DNA from: Corynebacterium sp. HMSC05H05
GTDB taxonomy: Bacteria > Actinomycetota > Actinomycetes > Mycobacteriales > Mycobacteriaceae
DNA length: 64,000 nt
Direction of reading: 5' to 3'
Assembly: GCF_001807265.1 (NCBI RefSeq)
Contig: NZ_KV788368.1
Span: 1 to 64,000 of the forward strand
This document shows, piece by piece, positions 25,967 through 36,498 of the stretch (position 1 is its first letter; each line of letters starts with the position of its first letter). A program made the translations under genes and the position numbers. A model generated the notes under the pieces. That model was not told where the DNA came from. It searched no databases and saw only the letters and a program-made list of their open reading frames with translations.

Positions 25967-27220
25967 GTGATTGATCTGAAGCGTGTGCGCGAAAACCCCG
26001 AGGCCGTCCGCGAGTCCCAAAAGGCCCGCGGCGAAGACCCTGCGCTTGTGGACGAGCTGTTGGCCGCCGACGAAGCCCGCCGCTCCGCCATCCAGAAGGC
26101 GGACGAGCTGCGCTCCGAACAGAAGGCGTTTGGCAAGAAAATCGGCCAGGCCGCCCCCGAGGACCGTCCGGCGCTGCTGGAAGGCTCCAACGAGCTCAAA
26201 GCCCGCGTGAAGGAGGCCGAGGCGGAGGAAGCTGCCGCGCAGGAGAAGCTGGAGAAGCTGCAGTACTCCATCGCCAACATCATCGAGGGTGCCCCGGCGG
26301 GCGGCGAGGAGGACTTCGTCGTTATCGAGCACGTCGGTGAGGTGCCCGAGTTCGACTTCGAGGTCAAAGACCACCTGGACCTGGCCGAGCCGCTGGGGAT
26401 TATCGACATGAAGCGCGGCACCAAGGTCGGTGGCGCGCGCTTCTACTACCTGGCCGGCGACGGCGCCTGGCTGCAGCTGGGCATGCTCATGCTCGCCGCC
26501 CAGAAGGCGCGCGAGGCCGGCTTCAAGCTCATGGTTCCGCCGGTGCTGGTGCGCCCCGACGTCATGCAGGGCACCGGCTTCTTGGACGCGCACGACGAGG
26601 AGATCTACTACCTCGAGCGCGACGACATGTACCTAGTCGGCACCTCCGAGGTGGCGCTCGCCGGCCTGCACCAGGACGAGATCATCGACCTGTCCGACGG
26701 CCCGCTGCTCTACGCCGGCTGGTCCTCCTGCTTCCGCCGCGAGGCCGGCTCCTACGGCAAGGACACCAAGGGCATCCTGCGCGTCCACCAGTTCGACAAA
26801 CTGGAGATGTTCGCCTACTGCAAGCCCGAGGACGCCGAGGAGATGCACCAGAAGCTGCTCGGCCTGGAGCGCGACATGCTCGCCGCCGTGGAGGTGCCCT
26901 ACCGCATCATCGACGTCGCGGCCGGCGACCTCGGCTCTTCCGCCGCCCGGAAGTTCGACACGGAGGCGTGGGTGCCGTCGCAAGGCACGTACCGCGAGCT
27001 GACCTCCACCTCCAACTGCACCACCTTCCAGGCCCGCCGCCTGCACACCCGCTACCGCGACGCCGACGGCAAGACCCAGACCGCCGCCACGCTGAACGGC
27101 ACCCTGGCCACCACCCGCTGGCTGGTCGCCATCCTGGAAAACAACCAGCAGGCGGACGGCTCCGTGCGCGTGCCCGAAGCGCTGCGCCCGTGGGTGGGCA
27201 AGGAAGTGCTCACGCCGTAA
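25967..27220 (+). CDS. serS: Seryl-tRNA synthetase
   Basis: Class II tRNA synthetase of 417 residues. An N-terminal coiled-coil arm (about 25-105, rich in Lys, Glu and Ala) precedes the catalytic domain. Motif 2 is visible as [20 protein letters not shown]-like sequence, TSEVAL contacts serine, and motif 3 is [17 protein letters not shown] near the end. GTG at 25967 gives the standard [14 protein letters not shown] start. A -10-like TAAGGT lies about 10 bases before GTG, so the message may be leaderless. The stop TAA overlaps the next start (TAATG). Confidence 0.97.
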   Translation: MIDLKRVRENPEAVRESQKARGEDPALVDELLAADEARRSAIQKADELRSEQKAFGKKIGQAAPEDRPALLEGSNELKARVKEAEAEEAAAQEKLEKLQYSIANIIEGAPAGGEEDFVVIEHVGEVPEFDFEVKDHLDLAEPLGIIDMKRGTKVGGARFYYLAGDGAWLQLGMLMLAAQKAREAGFKLMVPPVLVRPDVMQGTGFLDAHDEEIYYLERDDMYLVGTSEVALAGLHQDEIIDLSDGPLLYAGWSSCFRREAGSYGKDTKGILRVHQFDKLEMFAYCKPEDAEEMHQKLLGLERDMLAAVEVPYRIIDVAAGDLGSSAARKFDTEAWVPSQGTYRELTSTSNCTTFQARRLHTRYRDADGKTQTAATLNGTLATTRWLVAILENNQQADGSVRVPEALRPWVGKEVLTP

Positions 27221-28053
27221 TGGATATGCGCCGATACCGCGGCTTCACCGTCCCGCGGCTCTACGAAGGCATCGCCGCCAACCGCGACGAAGCCGTGGAG
27301 AAGTTCTACCAGGGTCTCGTCGGCTTCGCCCGCCGCCTCATGCGCGCGGCGAACATCGAGGTCACGGTCATCGGCGCCGAAAACATCCCGGCGGAAAGCG
27401 GCGCGATGCTCGCCGGCAACCACACCGGCTACGCCGACTTCATCCTGCTGGGCACCGGGCCCTACCTGCACGGCGAGCGGCTCGTGCGGTTCATGGCCAA
27501 AAAGTCCGTCTTCGACGTGCCCGTGCTGGGCTGGCTGCTCAAGCTGATGAAGCACGTGCCTGTGGACCGCGCCCGCGGCGGCGCCTCCATCGCCCCGGCG
27601 GTTGAGATGCTGCGCGAGGGCAACCTCGTGGGCATCTTCCCCGAGGCCACCATCTCGCGGTCGTTCGAGCTGGCCAACTTCAAAACCGGCGCCGCCCGCA
27701 TCGCCCACCAGGCCGGCGTACCGCTCGTGCCGTGCGCGATCTGGGGTTCGCAGCGCATCTGGACCAAAGACCTGCCGAAGCACTTCCGCAACGTGCCCGT
27801 CATCGTGCGCTACGGCGAGCCCGTCCACCTCACCGGCGACGCCGAGGCCGACACCGCCGAGCTGAAGCACCAGATGCAATTGCTTCTCGACGCCTCACGC
27901 TCCGAATACACCTCCCTCTACACCGACGGCGCGGGCGAGGCATGGATGCCGGTCGCGCTCGGCGGCACCGCCCCCACGCCGGAAGAAGCCGAGGAGCTCT
28001 ACGCTCGGGAGCGCGCCGAACGCGAAGCGAAGAAGCAGCGCAAGAAAGGTTGA
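27220..28053 (+). CDS. 1-acyl-sn-glycerol-3-phosphate acyltransferase family
   Basis: Membrane-associated acyltransferase of 277 residues that would add the second acyl chain to lysophosphatidate. The catalytic NHxxxxD motif is Asn67-His68-TGYA-Asp73, and the substrate motif is FPEATISRSFELANFKTGAA. VPVDRARGG and VPLVPCAIWG are further family segments. ATG 27220 overlaps the serS stop and was preferred because the upstream in-frame region lies inside serS. The substrate could be another glycerolipid or PIM-type acceptor. The serS-acyltransferase-HAD order is common in corynebacteria. Confidence 0.85.
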   Translation: MDMRRYRGFTVPRLYEGIAANRDEAVEKFYQGLVGFARRLMRAANIEVTVIGAENIPAESGAMLAGNHTGYADFILLGTGPYLHGERLVRFMAKKSVFDVPVLGWLLKLMKHVPVDRARGGASIAPAVEMLREGNLVGIFPEATISRSFELANFKTGAARIAHQAGVPLVPCAIWGSQRIWTKDLPKHFRNVPVIVRYGEPVHLTGDAEADTAELKHQMQLLLDASRSEYTSLYTDGAGEAWMPVALGGTAPTPEEAEELYARERAEREAKKQRKKG

Positions 28054-28058
28054 TGCTC

Positions 28059-28898
28059 ATGCCTGTCGACGCCACCGGTGACGCCCCGCGCCTGATCATC
28101 TCCGACATCGACGGCACCTTCATCACCTCCGCCGGCCGCGTCACCGACAGGCTGCGTGCGGTGGTCACCCGCGCCGTCGAGTCCGGCGCCCACTTCGGCC
28201 TGGCCACGGGCCGCCCGCACCGCTGGCTCATCCCCGTGCTGGAGCAGCTCCCGCTTTCGCCTGTGTGCGTGTGCGCCAACGGGGCGGTGGTCTACGACCC
28301 GGCTTCCGACCGGGTACTGCACGCCTTCGAGCTCGCCCCGTCCGCGATGGCCGAGGTTGTCGAGGTGGCGGAGCGCGTGCTCGCCGGTGTGCCGCACGGC
28401 TACGGCGTGGAGCGCGTCGGTTCGTCCGCGCTCGACCCGGAAGAAGAGTGCTTCATCATCACCCCCGAGTACAACCGGGACGCCTGGGACAACCAATTCG
28501 GCATCGCCGACACCCAGACCCTGATCAGCCAGCCCGCCGCGAAACTGCTGGTGCGCTGCTCGTCCATGACCTCGGCGCAGATGTTCGAGCTCATCGCCCC
28601 CGAGATTGATCCGGAGCTGGCGCACGTGACCTACTCCATGGACGAGGGCCTGATCGAGGTGTCCTGCCCCGGCGTGGACAAAGCCGCCGGCGCGCGCTAC
28701 CTTGCCGAGCGCTACGGCGTGACCGCCACCGACGCCATCGCGTTCGGCGACATGCCCAACGACCTGGAACTTCTGCGCTGGGCCGGCCGCGGCGTGGCCA
28801 TGGCCAACGCGGCGCCCCTGCTTCACGACGCCGCCGACCACGTCACCACCACCAACGACGAGTACGGCGTCGCGCGCGTGCTCGAGCGCTGGTTCTAG
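28059..28898 (+). CDS. HAD-superfamily (Cof-type) phosphatase
   Basis: Cytoplasmic hydrolase of 279 residues. Motif I is SDIDGTFIT with the catalytic Asp-x-Asp, a Cof-type cap occupies the middle, and motif IV is FGDMPNDLELLRWAGRGVAMANA. Cof-type enzymes dephosphorylate sugar phosphates, FMN or nucleotide sugars; the substrate cannot be told. ATG 28059 is preferred to ATG 28053 because AAAGG at 28045-28049 lies nine bases before it. Its TAG stop lies within a CTAG shared with the convergent gene. Confidence 0.85.
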   Translation: MPVDATGDAPRLIISDIDGTFITSAGRVTDRLRAVVTRAVESGAHFGLATGRPHRWLIPVLEQLPLSPVCVCANGAVVYDPASDRVLHAFELAPSAMAEVVEVAERVLAGVPHGYGVERVGSSALDPEEECFIITPEYNRDAWDNQFGIADTQTLISQPAAKLLVRCSSMTSAQMFELIAPEIDPELAHVTYSMDEGLIEVSCPGVDKAAGARYLAERYGVTATDAIAFGDMPNDLELLRWAGRGVAMANAAPLLHDAADHVTTTNDEYGVARVLERWF

Positions 28899-29776
28899 CT
28901 CGCCTGCTGCTCCAGGCCCGCGAGCCAGGTGCGGTACGGCGTATCGATCCGGCTGGGCAGCTGGTGAACCCCCGGACGCTGGTCAATGGCGTTCTGGATC
29001 TGCGCGATGAACTCCGCGGTTCCCGCCCTGTCCCAGCCGACCCTGCGCACCACGGCGCCGTGATTCTGGAGTTGGGTTTCGCGGTGGCGTTCCCGTCGTA
29101 AAGCTTCTGCTGCATCCCCGAACACCCCGCTGTTCTTCTCCAGCCCGTCCGCCTCGAGCACGAGAAGGCCGTTGATGAGCACGTCCGCCCAAGCAACAGT
29201 GGGCCACCCGTCTGCCTCGGTGATGCGGAACCCCACCTGGAACTCGATGGTTTCCACCCCCGTGAGGCGGCCCTCCGCGATGGCGCGCAGAATCGCATCT
29301 CGCACGATGGTCTCCAACGCGCTGGCCGAGGTGTCCGCAGAGTAACAGATCAGCTCACGGAACGCCTTGATGCCGCGGGCTCGGGTGAGCGATTCGGTCT
29401 TTTCCAGCAGATAGTCCGTGGTGAGGTGCTCGTGCTTGAAGCGCGCCGACTCGATCTGCACCAGCGCCTCCATCGGGCCGTAGTAGCGAAACGAGTCGAA
29501 CATCGCACGAATCGCTGTCGCGGTACGGATGCCGTTGTGCTCGACGAACTCGGCGTCGCGGAGGAGGCCGCCGTGGTACACCTTGCGCGGATCTTTGTCG
29601 CCCCACGTCCGGGAGTTTCCGGGTAAGGCGAGATCCACCTTTGTCACCCAAGTCTTTGTGGAAAGGCCCAGCCAGCGCGCTGCTGCCGGGCCGGTGATGA
29701 CTGCTGTCTTGCACCGCGAGGCGATGTCCTTGATCAGCTGGATTTCTGCGTCGCGTTTCTGCTGTAGATCCCCCAT
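28895..29776 (-). CDS. AbiEi/DUF559-like protein
   Basis: Protein of 293 residues resembling actinobacterial proteins that join an AbiEi-like N-terminal part (CKTAVITGPAAARWLGLSTKTWVTKVDLAL) to a C-terminal DUF559/very-short-patch-repair-like fold. The C-terminal part shows WADVLINGLLVLEADGLEKN, with the Asp and Glu-x-Asp spacing of a PD-(D/E)xK nuclease, and a later QLQNHGAVVRRVGW. No AbiEii-type toxin is adjacent. The role may be defence or DNA repair, or it may be inactive. It ends in the CTAG shared with the HAD gene and has a 403-base repeat-rich region upstream. Confidence 0.6.
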   Translation of the reverse strand: MGDLQQKRDAEIQLIKDIASRCKTAVITGPAAARWLGLSTKTWVTKVDLALPGNSRTWGDKDPRKVYHGGLLRDAEFVEHNGIRTATAIRAMFDSFRYYGPMEALVQIESARFKHEHLTTDYLLEKTESLTRARGIKAFRELICYSADTSASALETIVRDAILRAIAEGRLTGVETIEFQVGFRITEADGWPTVAWADVLINGLLVLEADGLEKNSGVFGDAAEALRRERHRETQLQNHGAVVRRVGWDRAGTAEFIAQIQNAIDQRPGVHQLPSRIDTPYRTWLAGLEQQAS

Positions 29777-29851
29777 GCGCTCACTATGCCCCTCGCGGTC
29801 GGGCGGGTGAAGAGGAGGCCTGTTGATTTCAGTGGACAGCGATGTCTACAC

Positions 29852-29889
29852 ACTTTTTGGACGCGGAGTCTGGTGACTTTTTGGACGCG
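29852..29889. repeat. Direct repeat ACTTTTTGGACGCG, two copies
   Basis: ACTTTTTGGACGCG occurs at 29852-29865 and 29876-29889, 24 bases apart, preceded by TGTCTACAC. The pattern recalls terminal sequences of some insertion elements or a regulator-binding pair. No transposase gene is nearby. The stretch 29777-30179 holds these and the AACTAGCAG repeats and no gene. Confidence 0.45.
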
Positions 29890-29938
29890 TCGGCGTTGGC
29901 GTCCCCGCTGGTGGTGGTACGAATCTGTTAGTAGTGCT

Positions 29939-30098
29939 GATCTGCTAGTTGGCTCGGAAGCGCAACTAGCAGATCAAGTGTCCAAGTTTGTGTTTGCCCA
30001 GGTGATATTGAATGCCGTTGTCGGTAAGAGTGTGATCTGCTAGTTCGGGGTCGGGCTGATGCGGGGGCAACTAGCAGATTCGCAACAACTAGCAGGTC
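29939..30098. repeat. Cluster of AACTAGCAGATC inverted repeats
   Basis: GATCTGCTAGTTG (29939-29951) and CAACTAGCAGATC (29963-29975) form a perfect 13-base inverted repeat with an 11-base loop. A second pair follows: GATCTGCTAGTT (30034-30045) and AACTAGCAGAT (30069-30079), then a fifth arm AACTAGCAGGTC (30087-30098). Five copies of one arm in 160 bases suggest a small palindromic repeat family or a multi-site operator between the AbiEi-like gene and glpK. Confidence 0.7.
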
Positions 30099-30179
30099 TG
30101 CAGCCTCGTCCCTGACTGCGAGCCGCAAGCACCCGGCCACCGAACAAGGACCCCAACGCCCACCCGTAGAATCGCGCGC

Positions 30180-31640
30180 ATGGCTTTGATTGCGGCGATT
30201 GACCAGGGCACGACGTCGACGCGCGTGTGCATCACACGCACCGACGGCAAGGTCGTCGCCCAGTCGCAGTTCGAGCACTCCCAGCACATGCCGCAAAAGG
30301 GCTGGGTGGAGCACGATCCAATGGAGATCTGGCGCAACACGCGCCGGGCCTTGAGCGAGGCGCTCGCGGACGAGGACATCAGCGAGCAGGACATCGACGC
30401 GCTCGGCCTGACCAACCAGCGCGAAACCGCCGTGATCTGGGAAAAGAAGACCGGAAAGCCGATTTACAACGCTATCGTGTGGCAGGACACCCGCACGAAT
30501 CACGACGGCGATGCCGAAAAGTACCTGCGCAAGACGGGGCTGTTGCACAACTCGTACCCGGCGGCGCCGAAGTGGGCGTGGATCCTGGATAACGTGCCAA
30601 ACGCAAGGCAGCGCGCGGACAACGGCGAGCTGCTGGCGGGCACGATCGACACCTGGTTGATCTGGAACCTCACCGGCGGCGCGAAGGACTTGGACCGTGC
30701 GCTGCATTTGACGGATGTGACCAACGCGTCGCGCACCCTGCTTATGGATTTGGAGACGCTGCAGTGGGACATGCAGCTTTGCGACGAGCTCCGCATCCCA
30801 CCGCAAATCCTCCCCGAGATCCGCCCGTCGGTGGGCAACTTCGGCAAGATCCGCCCCCGCGGCCCGCTGGCGGGCGTGCCGATTACCGGCGTGCTGGGCG
30901 ACCAACAGGCCGCGCTGTTCGGCCAGGGCGGCATCCGCGAAAACGACGCGAAGATGACCTACGGCACGGGGCTGTTTATGCTGCTCAACACCGGTGCGAC
31001 GCCGAAGTTCAGCGACCGCGGCCTGCTCACCACCGTGGCGTACCAGGTCCAGGGCCAGCCGCCGGTGTACGCGCAGGAGGGCTCGGTGGCGGTGGGCGGT
31101 TCGCTGATTCAGTGGCTGCGCGACCAGCTGGGCATCCTGGGCACCGCCGCGGAGTCGGAAACGTTGGCCAGCCAGGTCGAAGACAGTGGGGGAGTGGTGA
31201 TCGTCCCGGCGTTTTCGGGCCTGTTCGCGCCGAGGTGGCGCCCTGATGCGCGTGGGGTGATCGTGGGGTTGACCCGGTTCGTCGATAGGCGGCATATTGC
31301 CCGGGCCGCACTCGAGGCGACGTGTTTGCAGGCGCGCGAGGTGGTGTGCGCGATGGGCGGGGAGCCGAAGGCGCTGAAGGTCGACGGCGGCATGACCACG
31401 AACGACCTGCTCATGCAGATGCAGGCCGACATCCTGGGCCTGGCGGTCGAGCGCCCCGCGAACACGGAGACCACGGTGATGGGTGCGGCGTCGGCGGCGG
31501 GCATGGGGATTTCGCTTATCGACGAACCGTTGACGCTCGGCCCCGCAACCACCTGGGAAAGCGAAATGGCCGGCCCCGAAAGGGACCGGCTTGTCGCCGC
31601 GTGGGAGGACGCGGTGTCGCGCTGCCTCAACCTCGCCTAG
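30180..31640 (+). CDS. glpK: Glycerol kinase
   Basis: FGGY-family sugar kinase of 486 residues that phosphorylates glycerol to glycerol 3-phosphate. The N-terminal phosphate motif is [11 protein letters not shown], followed by [16 protein letters not shown] and [11 protein letters not shown]; the C-terminal ATP fold has [13 protein letters not shown] and [23 protein letters not shown] at 30180 is preceded by TAGAAT at 30166-30171, a good -10 placed for a leaderless message; no ribosome site is present. Its stop overlaps the convergent amidase stop in CTAG. The product would feed phospholipid synthesis, like the nearby acyltransferase. Confidence 0.94.
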   Translation: MALIAAIDQGTTSTRVCITRTDGKVVAQSQFEHSQHMPQKGWVEHDPMEIWRNTRRALSEALADEDISEQDIDALGLTNQRETAVIWEKKTGKPIYNAIVWQDTRTNHDGDAEKYLRKTGLLHNSYPAAPKWAWILDNVPNARQRADNGELLAGTIDTWLIWNLTGGAKDLDRALHLTDVTNASRTLLMDLETLQWDMQLCDELRIPPQILPEIRPSVGNFGKIRPRGPLAGVPITGVLGDQQAALFGQGGIRENDAKMTYGTGLFMLLNTGATPKFSDRGLLTTVAYQVQGQPPVYAQEGSVAVGGSLIQWLRDQLGILGTAAESETLASQVEDSGGVVIVPAFSGLFAPRWRPDARGVIVGLTRFVDRRHIARAALEATCLQAREVVCAMGGEPKALKVDGGMTTNDLLMQMQADILGLAVERPANTETTVMGAASAAGMGISLIDEPLTLGPATTWESEMAGPERDRLVAAWEDAVSRCLNLA

Positions 31641-33583
31641 TTCGTGTTGATGTCCACCGCGTTGGTGGACGGGTTGAAGGTGATGAAGCCGCCTTCGAAG
31701 TCCACGCGCACGGTGTCGGCGGTGGGGTTGAACTGCTGCGTCACCGGCATGCCCAGCGGGCCGGCGTCCAGACCCTGCTGCAGCCAGGCCTCGGCGATCT
31801 TGCCCACCAGGGCGATGATCTCGCCTTCGTTGTTGCGGGCGCCGATGCCGTTGGAGTACAGCGCGACTGCCGGGCCGGTGGGGCCGCCGACGCCGGCGAC
31901 GAGCTTGCCCAGGGTGGGCTCAAGTGCGGTCCAGACTTGGGCGGCCTCGCTGGAGCCGAACGCGTTGAGGGTAGGCGCCACGGCCGGGCTGATCTGCTTG
32001 GCCAGGTCGGCTGCCTGCGCCAGCGTCAGGCCCTCGAAGACCTCGGTGTCGCCGGCAGTGGAGACGGTGGGCAGCTTGTCCTGGGCGGCCAGGAACAGCA
32101 GCACCAGGCCGATGGCGGTGCCGGCCACGGTCGCGATGGCGTTCGGGTCACCGGAGGACAGCGCGGCCAAGGTGCCGTCGGGGGTGCCGTTGCTCGGGCT
32201 GCCCTGGCGCTTCGGCGTCGGTGTCGGCGCGGTCGCGGTGGCGCGGGAGTTCGGGTCTGCCGGGGCAGCATCCGTCGCGGTCGCAGTCGTGGTCGTCGTG
32301 GTGGACGTGCTGTCGTTGCCGCTCAAGCGGTCCAAGATGGAGCCGATGCCGGAGCGGCTGCCGCCCAGGGAGCGGTACTTCGTGGCCGCGGTTGCGCGGA
32401 TCACGGGCAGCTTGGAGTACAGGTTGTCGCCCGGGCAGGTGTTGTAGTGGAAGTCGCGGTGGGCGTTGATGTTGTTAAACATCGCGCCCTGGCCGGCGGC
32501 GTACTTGGAGCCGCGGAAGTTGCCCTCGGCGACGTGGTAGCTGGAGCCGGTGGGGTCGAAGCCCGCGACGGCGGCCTTCCAGCCGATGATTTCGCCCATG
32601 GCGCGCAGCGCGGCCGGGGTGGGTTCGGCGGTCTGGTAGTCGCCCAGCATGGACACGCCCCAGGTGTTCTGGTTGAAAGAGCCGACGTGCGCGCCCTGCG
32701 GGCCGCGGTCCATGCCGCCGGCGCGGCCCTCGTAGATGTTGCCGTACTTATCGACGAGCGCGTGGTAGCCGATGTCGCCCCAACCCAGGTTGTTGGTGTG
32801 GTAGTTCCAGATGCCGCGCACGATGCCCGGTGCCTCGGCCTCGGAGTAGTTGTTGGAACCGGCCGTGTGGTGCACGGTGGCGGCGGTGGTGGGCTCGGAG
32901 TAGTACGGGGTGCTGCTGCGGCCGGCGCCCCACTGCGCGCGGGTGACCACCTCGGGCATGCCGCGGGTGTAGGAATCGGCGACCGGCTGGATGCCGCCTT
33001 GCGCGGTGCCGGTGCCGCCGTCCAGGAACACGGCTTCGATGTCGTTGGCGGTGGTGGGGGCGTCGGAGACGGCGCGGCCGCCTTCAAGCAGGTCCACGTT
33101 GCCGGTGGAGACCTGGATGCGCTTCGTGCGGCCGACGTAGATCGGCTCGGTGCCGAACTTGTCGGAGCCCGCCTGTGGGTCAGCCGGGTCCATCTCGAAC
33201 CACTCGGACCAGGCGCCGTCGGCCTTCTGGGAACGCACGTAGGCGGCCACATCCCGGTCGCCAGCCCAGGTCAGGCCCACGATGGAGAACTCGCGGTCGT
33301 TGGTGAACTCCTTGACTACGCGGCGCACGCGATCTTCTTCGCCGCCCTGGGTGCGGATGGCGGCGTCGTCGACGGTGATGTTGTCGCCGGCCGCGAACGA
33401 CGAGGTGGTGGTGTAGACCTCCGGGGCGCCTGCGCCGAGGGACTGCACCTGCAGGATGCGGTTGCCGCTGAATGCGTTGGCGGCAACGAGTGCTGTGACG
33501 AGGAGGATGGACACGATCACGGGCATGATCGCGGCCCGGGCGGGTCGGGCCGCGCCGCCCTGAATGCTGCGACGTTGCTGCAC
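31637..33583 (-). CDS. Secreted N-acetylmuramoyl-L-alanine amidase with LGFP-like tail
   Basis: Exported peptidoglycan hydrolase of 648 residues. A signal/anchor ([21 protein letters not shown]) is followed by an actinobacterial N-terminal domain, then an Amidase_2/PGRP domain with [41 protein letters not shown] and [17 protein letters not shown], which supplies the zinc histidines and cysteine. A Ser/Thr/Pro-rich linker leads to a C-terminal region ending [13 protein letters not shown], an LGFP-like unit that may bind the wall. GTG at 33583 follows AGGAGT; the long upstream open reading is antisense to glf and was rejected. It lies next to glf, as in the mycobacterial locus. Confidence 0.87.
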   Translation of the reverse strand: MQQRRSIQGGAARPARAAIMPVIVSILLVTALVAANAFSGNRILQVQSLGAGAPEVYTTTSSFAAGDNITVDDAAIRTQGGEEDRVRRVVKEFTNDREFSIVGLTWAGDRDVAAYVRSQKADGAWSEWFEMDPADPQAGSDKFGTEPIYVGRTKRIQVSTGNVDLLEGGRAVSDAPTTANDIEAVFLDGGTGTAQGGIQPVADSYTRGMPEVVTRAQWGAGRSSTPYYSEPTTAATVHHTAGSNNYSEAEAPGIVRGIWNYHTNNLGWGDIGYHALVDKYGNIYEGRAGGMDRGPQGAHVGSFNQNTWGVSMLGDYQTAEPTPAALRAMGEIIGWKAAVAGFDPTGSSYHVAEGNFRGSKYAAGQGAMFNNINAHRDFHYNTCPGDNLYSKLPVIRATAATKYRSLGGSRSGIGSILDRLSGNDSTSTTTTTTATATDAAPADPNSRATATAPTPTPKRQGSPSNGTPDGTLAALSSGDPNAIATVAGTAIGLVLLFLAAQDKLPTVSTAGDTEVFEGLTLAQAADLAKQISPAVAPTLNAFGSSEAAQVWTALEPTLGKLVAGVGGPTGPAVALYSNGIGARNNEGEIIALVGKIAEAWLQQGLDAGPLGMPVTQQFNPTADTVRVDFEGGFITFNPSTNAVDINTN

Positions 33584-33652
33584 AGTAATACTCCTGGGGT
33601 TCTTGGCGTTCACTGCGAAAGCAGTGGCAAATGTGACAGAAACGAAGTGTAG

Positions 33653-34933
<1,281 letters not shown>

Positions 34934-34941
34934 GGGGCGGC

Positions 34942-35193
34942 ATGGCAATTCAAGAGATTTTCGTTCACCCCGACTGTCCGGACTGCGCGGGCATCATCGT
35001 CGAGTACAACGACAACCCGAACAGCTTCGGCGACGCGGAGCTTGTCGACGTCACCGAGCTCGGCAGTCTGAAGCGTTTCCTGCACTACCGTGACCGGCTG
35101 TCCGGTTACGCCGCCGCTCGGGACGCCGGCAAGATCGGGGTGCCCTCGAAGGTGCTCGACGGCACCACGGTGGAGTTCTTCGACGCGGTGTAG
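34942..35193 (+). CDS. Small glutaredoxin-like protein
   Basis: Protein of 83 residues beginning eight bases after the glf stop, probably in the same message. IFVHPDCPDCAGIIVEY has a CPDC motif at the usual thioredoxin-fold position, and GVPSKVLDG resembles the cis-proline segment of glutaredoxins. The length fits a minimal glutaredoxin/NrdH-type fold. The active-site sequence is unusual, so activity is not certain. It is the last gene before the accessory block. Confidence 0.65.
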   Translation: MAIQEIFVHPDCPDCAGIIVEYNDNPNSFGDAELVDVTELGSLKRFLHYRDRLSGYAAARDAGKIGVPSKVLDGTTVEFFDAV

Positions 35194-35200
35194 CTTCGGG

Positions 35201-36385
35201 TCACTCCGGCCATATTCTAAATTGCTCCATGGCCTCGGTGGCGGGGTGTGAGCGCAGATACTCGCGCATGTAGGGAAGTTCGTAGTCGACAAACCCGTGC
35301 GAGGTTGGCCGGATCATTTCGGCGTCGATTAGCCGCTTTCGGTATTTGCCGGCGTACTGCGAATCCACGCCCATCCGTGTTGCGATTTCAGACATGCGGG
35401 AAGGTCCGTCGTCGGCAGACATTGCGGTGAGGAATGTCCGGTCCACTTCAGATAGGTCTGCGAGTGAAGGCTCATGTACCAGCTGTCCAAGTTTGCGACG
35501 AGCATCGGCGATACCGCTGGTTACTGCGTCCACATCGATCACATCGCCATGCAGGTTGCGGAACGCGTGCTGCCCAACCAGCTGAATCATGAAGGGATAC
35601 CCGCCGGTTGCGGCAGCAGCGAGGTCTAGCGCATTTTCCGTCCACATGACTCCAATCTGTGACGTGGTTCGATCTAGTGCGTCGCGTACGTCTGCAATTG
35701 GGACCATCCCAGTTTCAATACGGTTTGCTCTCCGGAGAAACGTCACGGGATTTCGGCCTTCATCCGCGGCGAGAAGCGGTTTTACCGCGCCGGGAATACC
35801 TGCCATTGCCACGGCGATTTCCCGATCTTCTCTCACGAGATGCTGGATCGTCGTACCAAACTCGACGATCTCGTTCATGTGGGCGTAATGCAGTTCGTCG
35901 AGGGTGATAAGAAGCCCAACTGGGTCTTGGCCGAGGCGTTCATCTTGGGCCGCCTGGTGATCGAAGAACTCCTCGAGCACGGTACGCAGACTCGGGATCG
36001 GTGAATACGTTGAGGTCGATTCAGTTGTGAACCCCAAGTTCAGCGGTCCGGTCACACCGCTAAGTCGGCGTTTGGGTTCTCCCGCTTCGTCCTGAAGGAG
36101 GCGGTAGGCGCGATCGCGAATGCGTTCAATGAATCCCCTTGTCGTTGTTTCGGAGATGACGTGCCAAGAGTGGGCCTTTGCGACGCCTTCGAACTCGTTG
36201 AGGAGGACGGTCTTTCCCACGCCCCTGGGCCCAGTCACTATGGAAATGCGTTCGTGACTGCCCGGTCCGTCCCAGATTGCGGAGTCGAAGTCGTGAAGGA
36301 AGTGCTCACGGCCTGCGAGGACGGGTGGAGTCTTTCCTACCGTCGCGGTAAACGGGTTTCGTCGACGGGGCGGAATTGACGGCAT
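35201..36385 (-). CDS. AAA/STAND-type ATPase with C-terminal winged helix
   Basis: ATP-binding protein of 394 residues. Walker A is VTGPRGVGKTVL (about 47-58) and Walker B is LLITLDELH. A sensor-like VAMAGIPGAVKPLL and an Orc/Cdc6-like lid follow, then a winged helix near the C-terminus (SRMSEIATRMGVDSQYAGKYRKRLIDAEMIR). This layout is found in ATPases linked to toxin-antitoxin, defence or regulation; function is unknown. ATG at 36385 follows AAGGAGG. Three exact 9-base repeats lie just upstream. It is antisense to its neighbours glf and the antiporter gene, a sign of independent acquisition. Confidence 0.72.
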   Translation of the reverse strand: MPSIPPRRRNPFTATVGKTPPVLAGREHFLHDFDSAIWDGPGSHERISIVTGPRGVGKTVLLNEFEGVAKAHSWHVISETTTRGFIERIRDRAYRLLQDEAGEPKRRLSGVTGPLNLGFTTESTSTYSPIPSLRTVLEEFFDHQAAQDERLGQDPVGLLITLDELHYAHMNEIVEFGTTIQHLVREDREIAVAMAGIPGAVKPLLAADEGRNPVTFLRRANRIETGMVPIADVRDALDRTTSQIGVMWTENALDLAAAATGGYPFMIQLVGQHAFRNLHGDVIDVDAVTSGIADARRKLGQLVHEPSLADLSEVDRTFLTAMSADDGPSRMSEIATRMGVDSQYAGKYRKRLIDAEMIRPTSHGFVDYELPYMREYLRSHPATEAMEQFRIWPE

Positions 36386-36405
36386 AGCTTCCTCCTTACA
36401 ACCTC

Positions 36406-36432
36406 TTACTATTTTTACTATTTTTACTATTT
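36406..36432. repeat. Three exact 9-base tandem repeats upstream of the ATPase gene
   Basis: TTACTATTT is repeated three times without gap at 36406-36414, 36415-36423 and 36424-36432 (AAATAGTAA on the coding strand). The array is AT-rich in a GC-rich genome and ends about 20 bases before the ATPase start, so it overlaps its promoter or leader. It may be an autoregulatory operator. Confidence 0.75.
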
Positions 36433-36498
36433 GACGTCTAGGGGGGAGATGGACGACAACTCCGCCTGCTACTTCACCGCCCCGTACACTGACCCACC

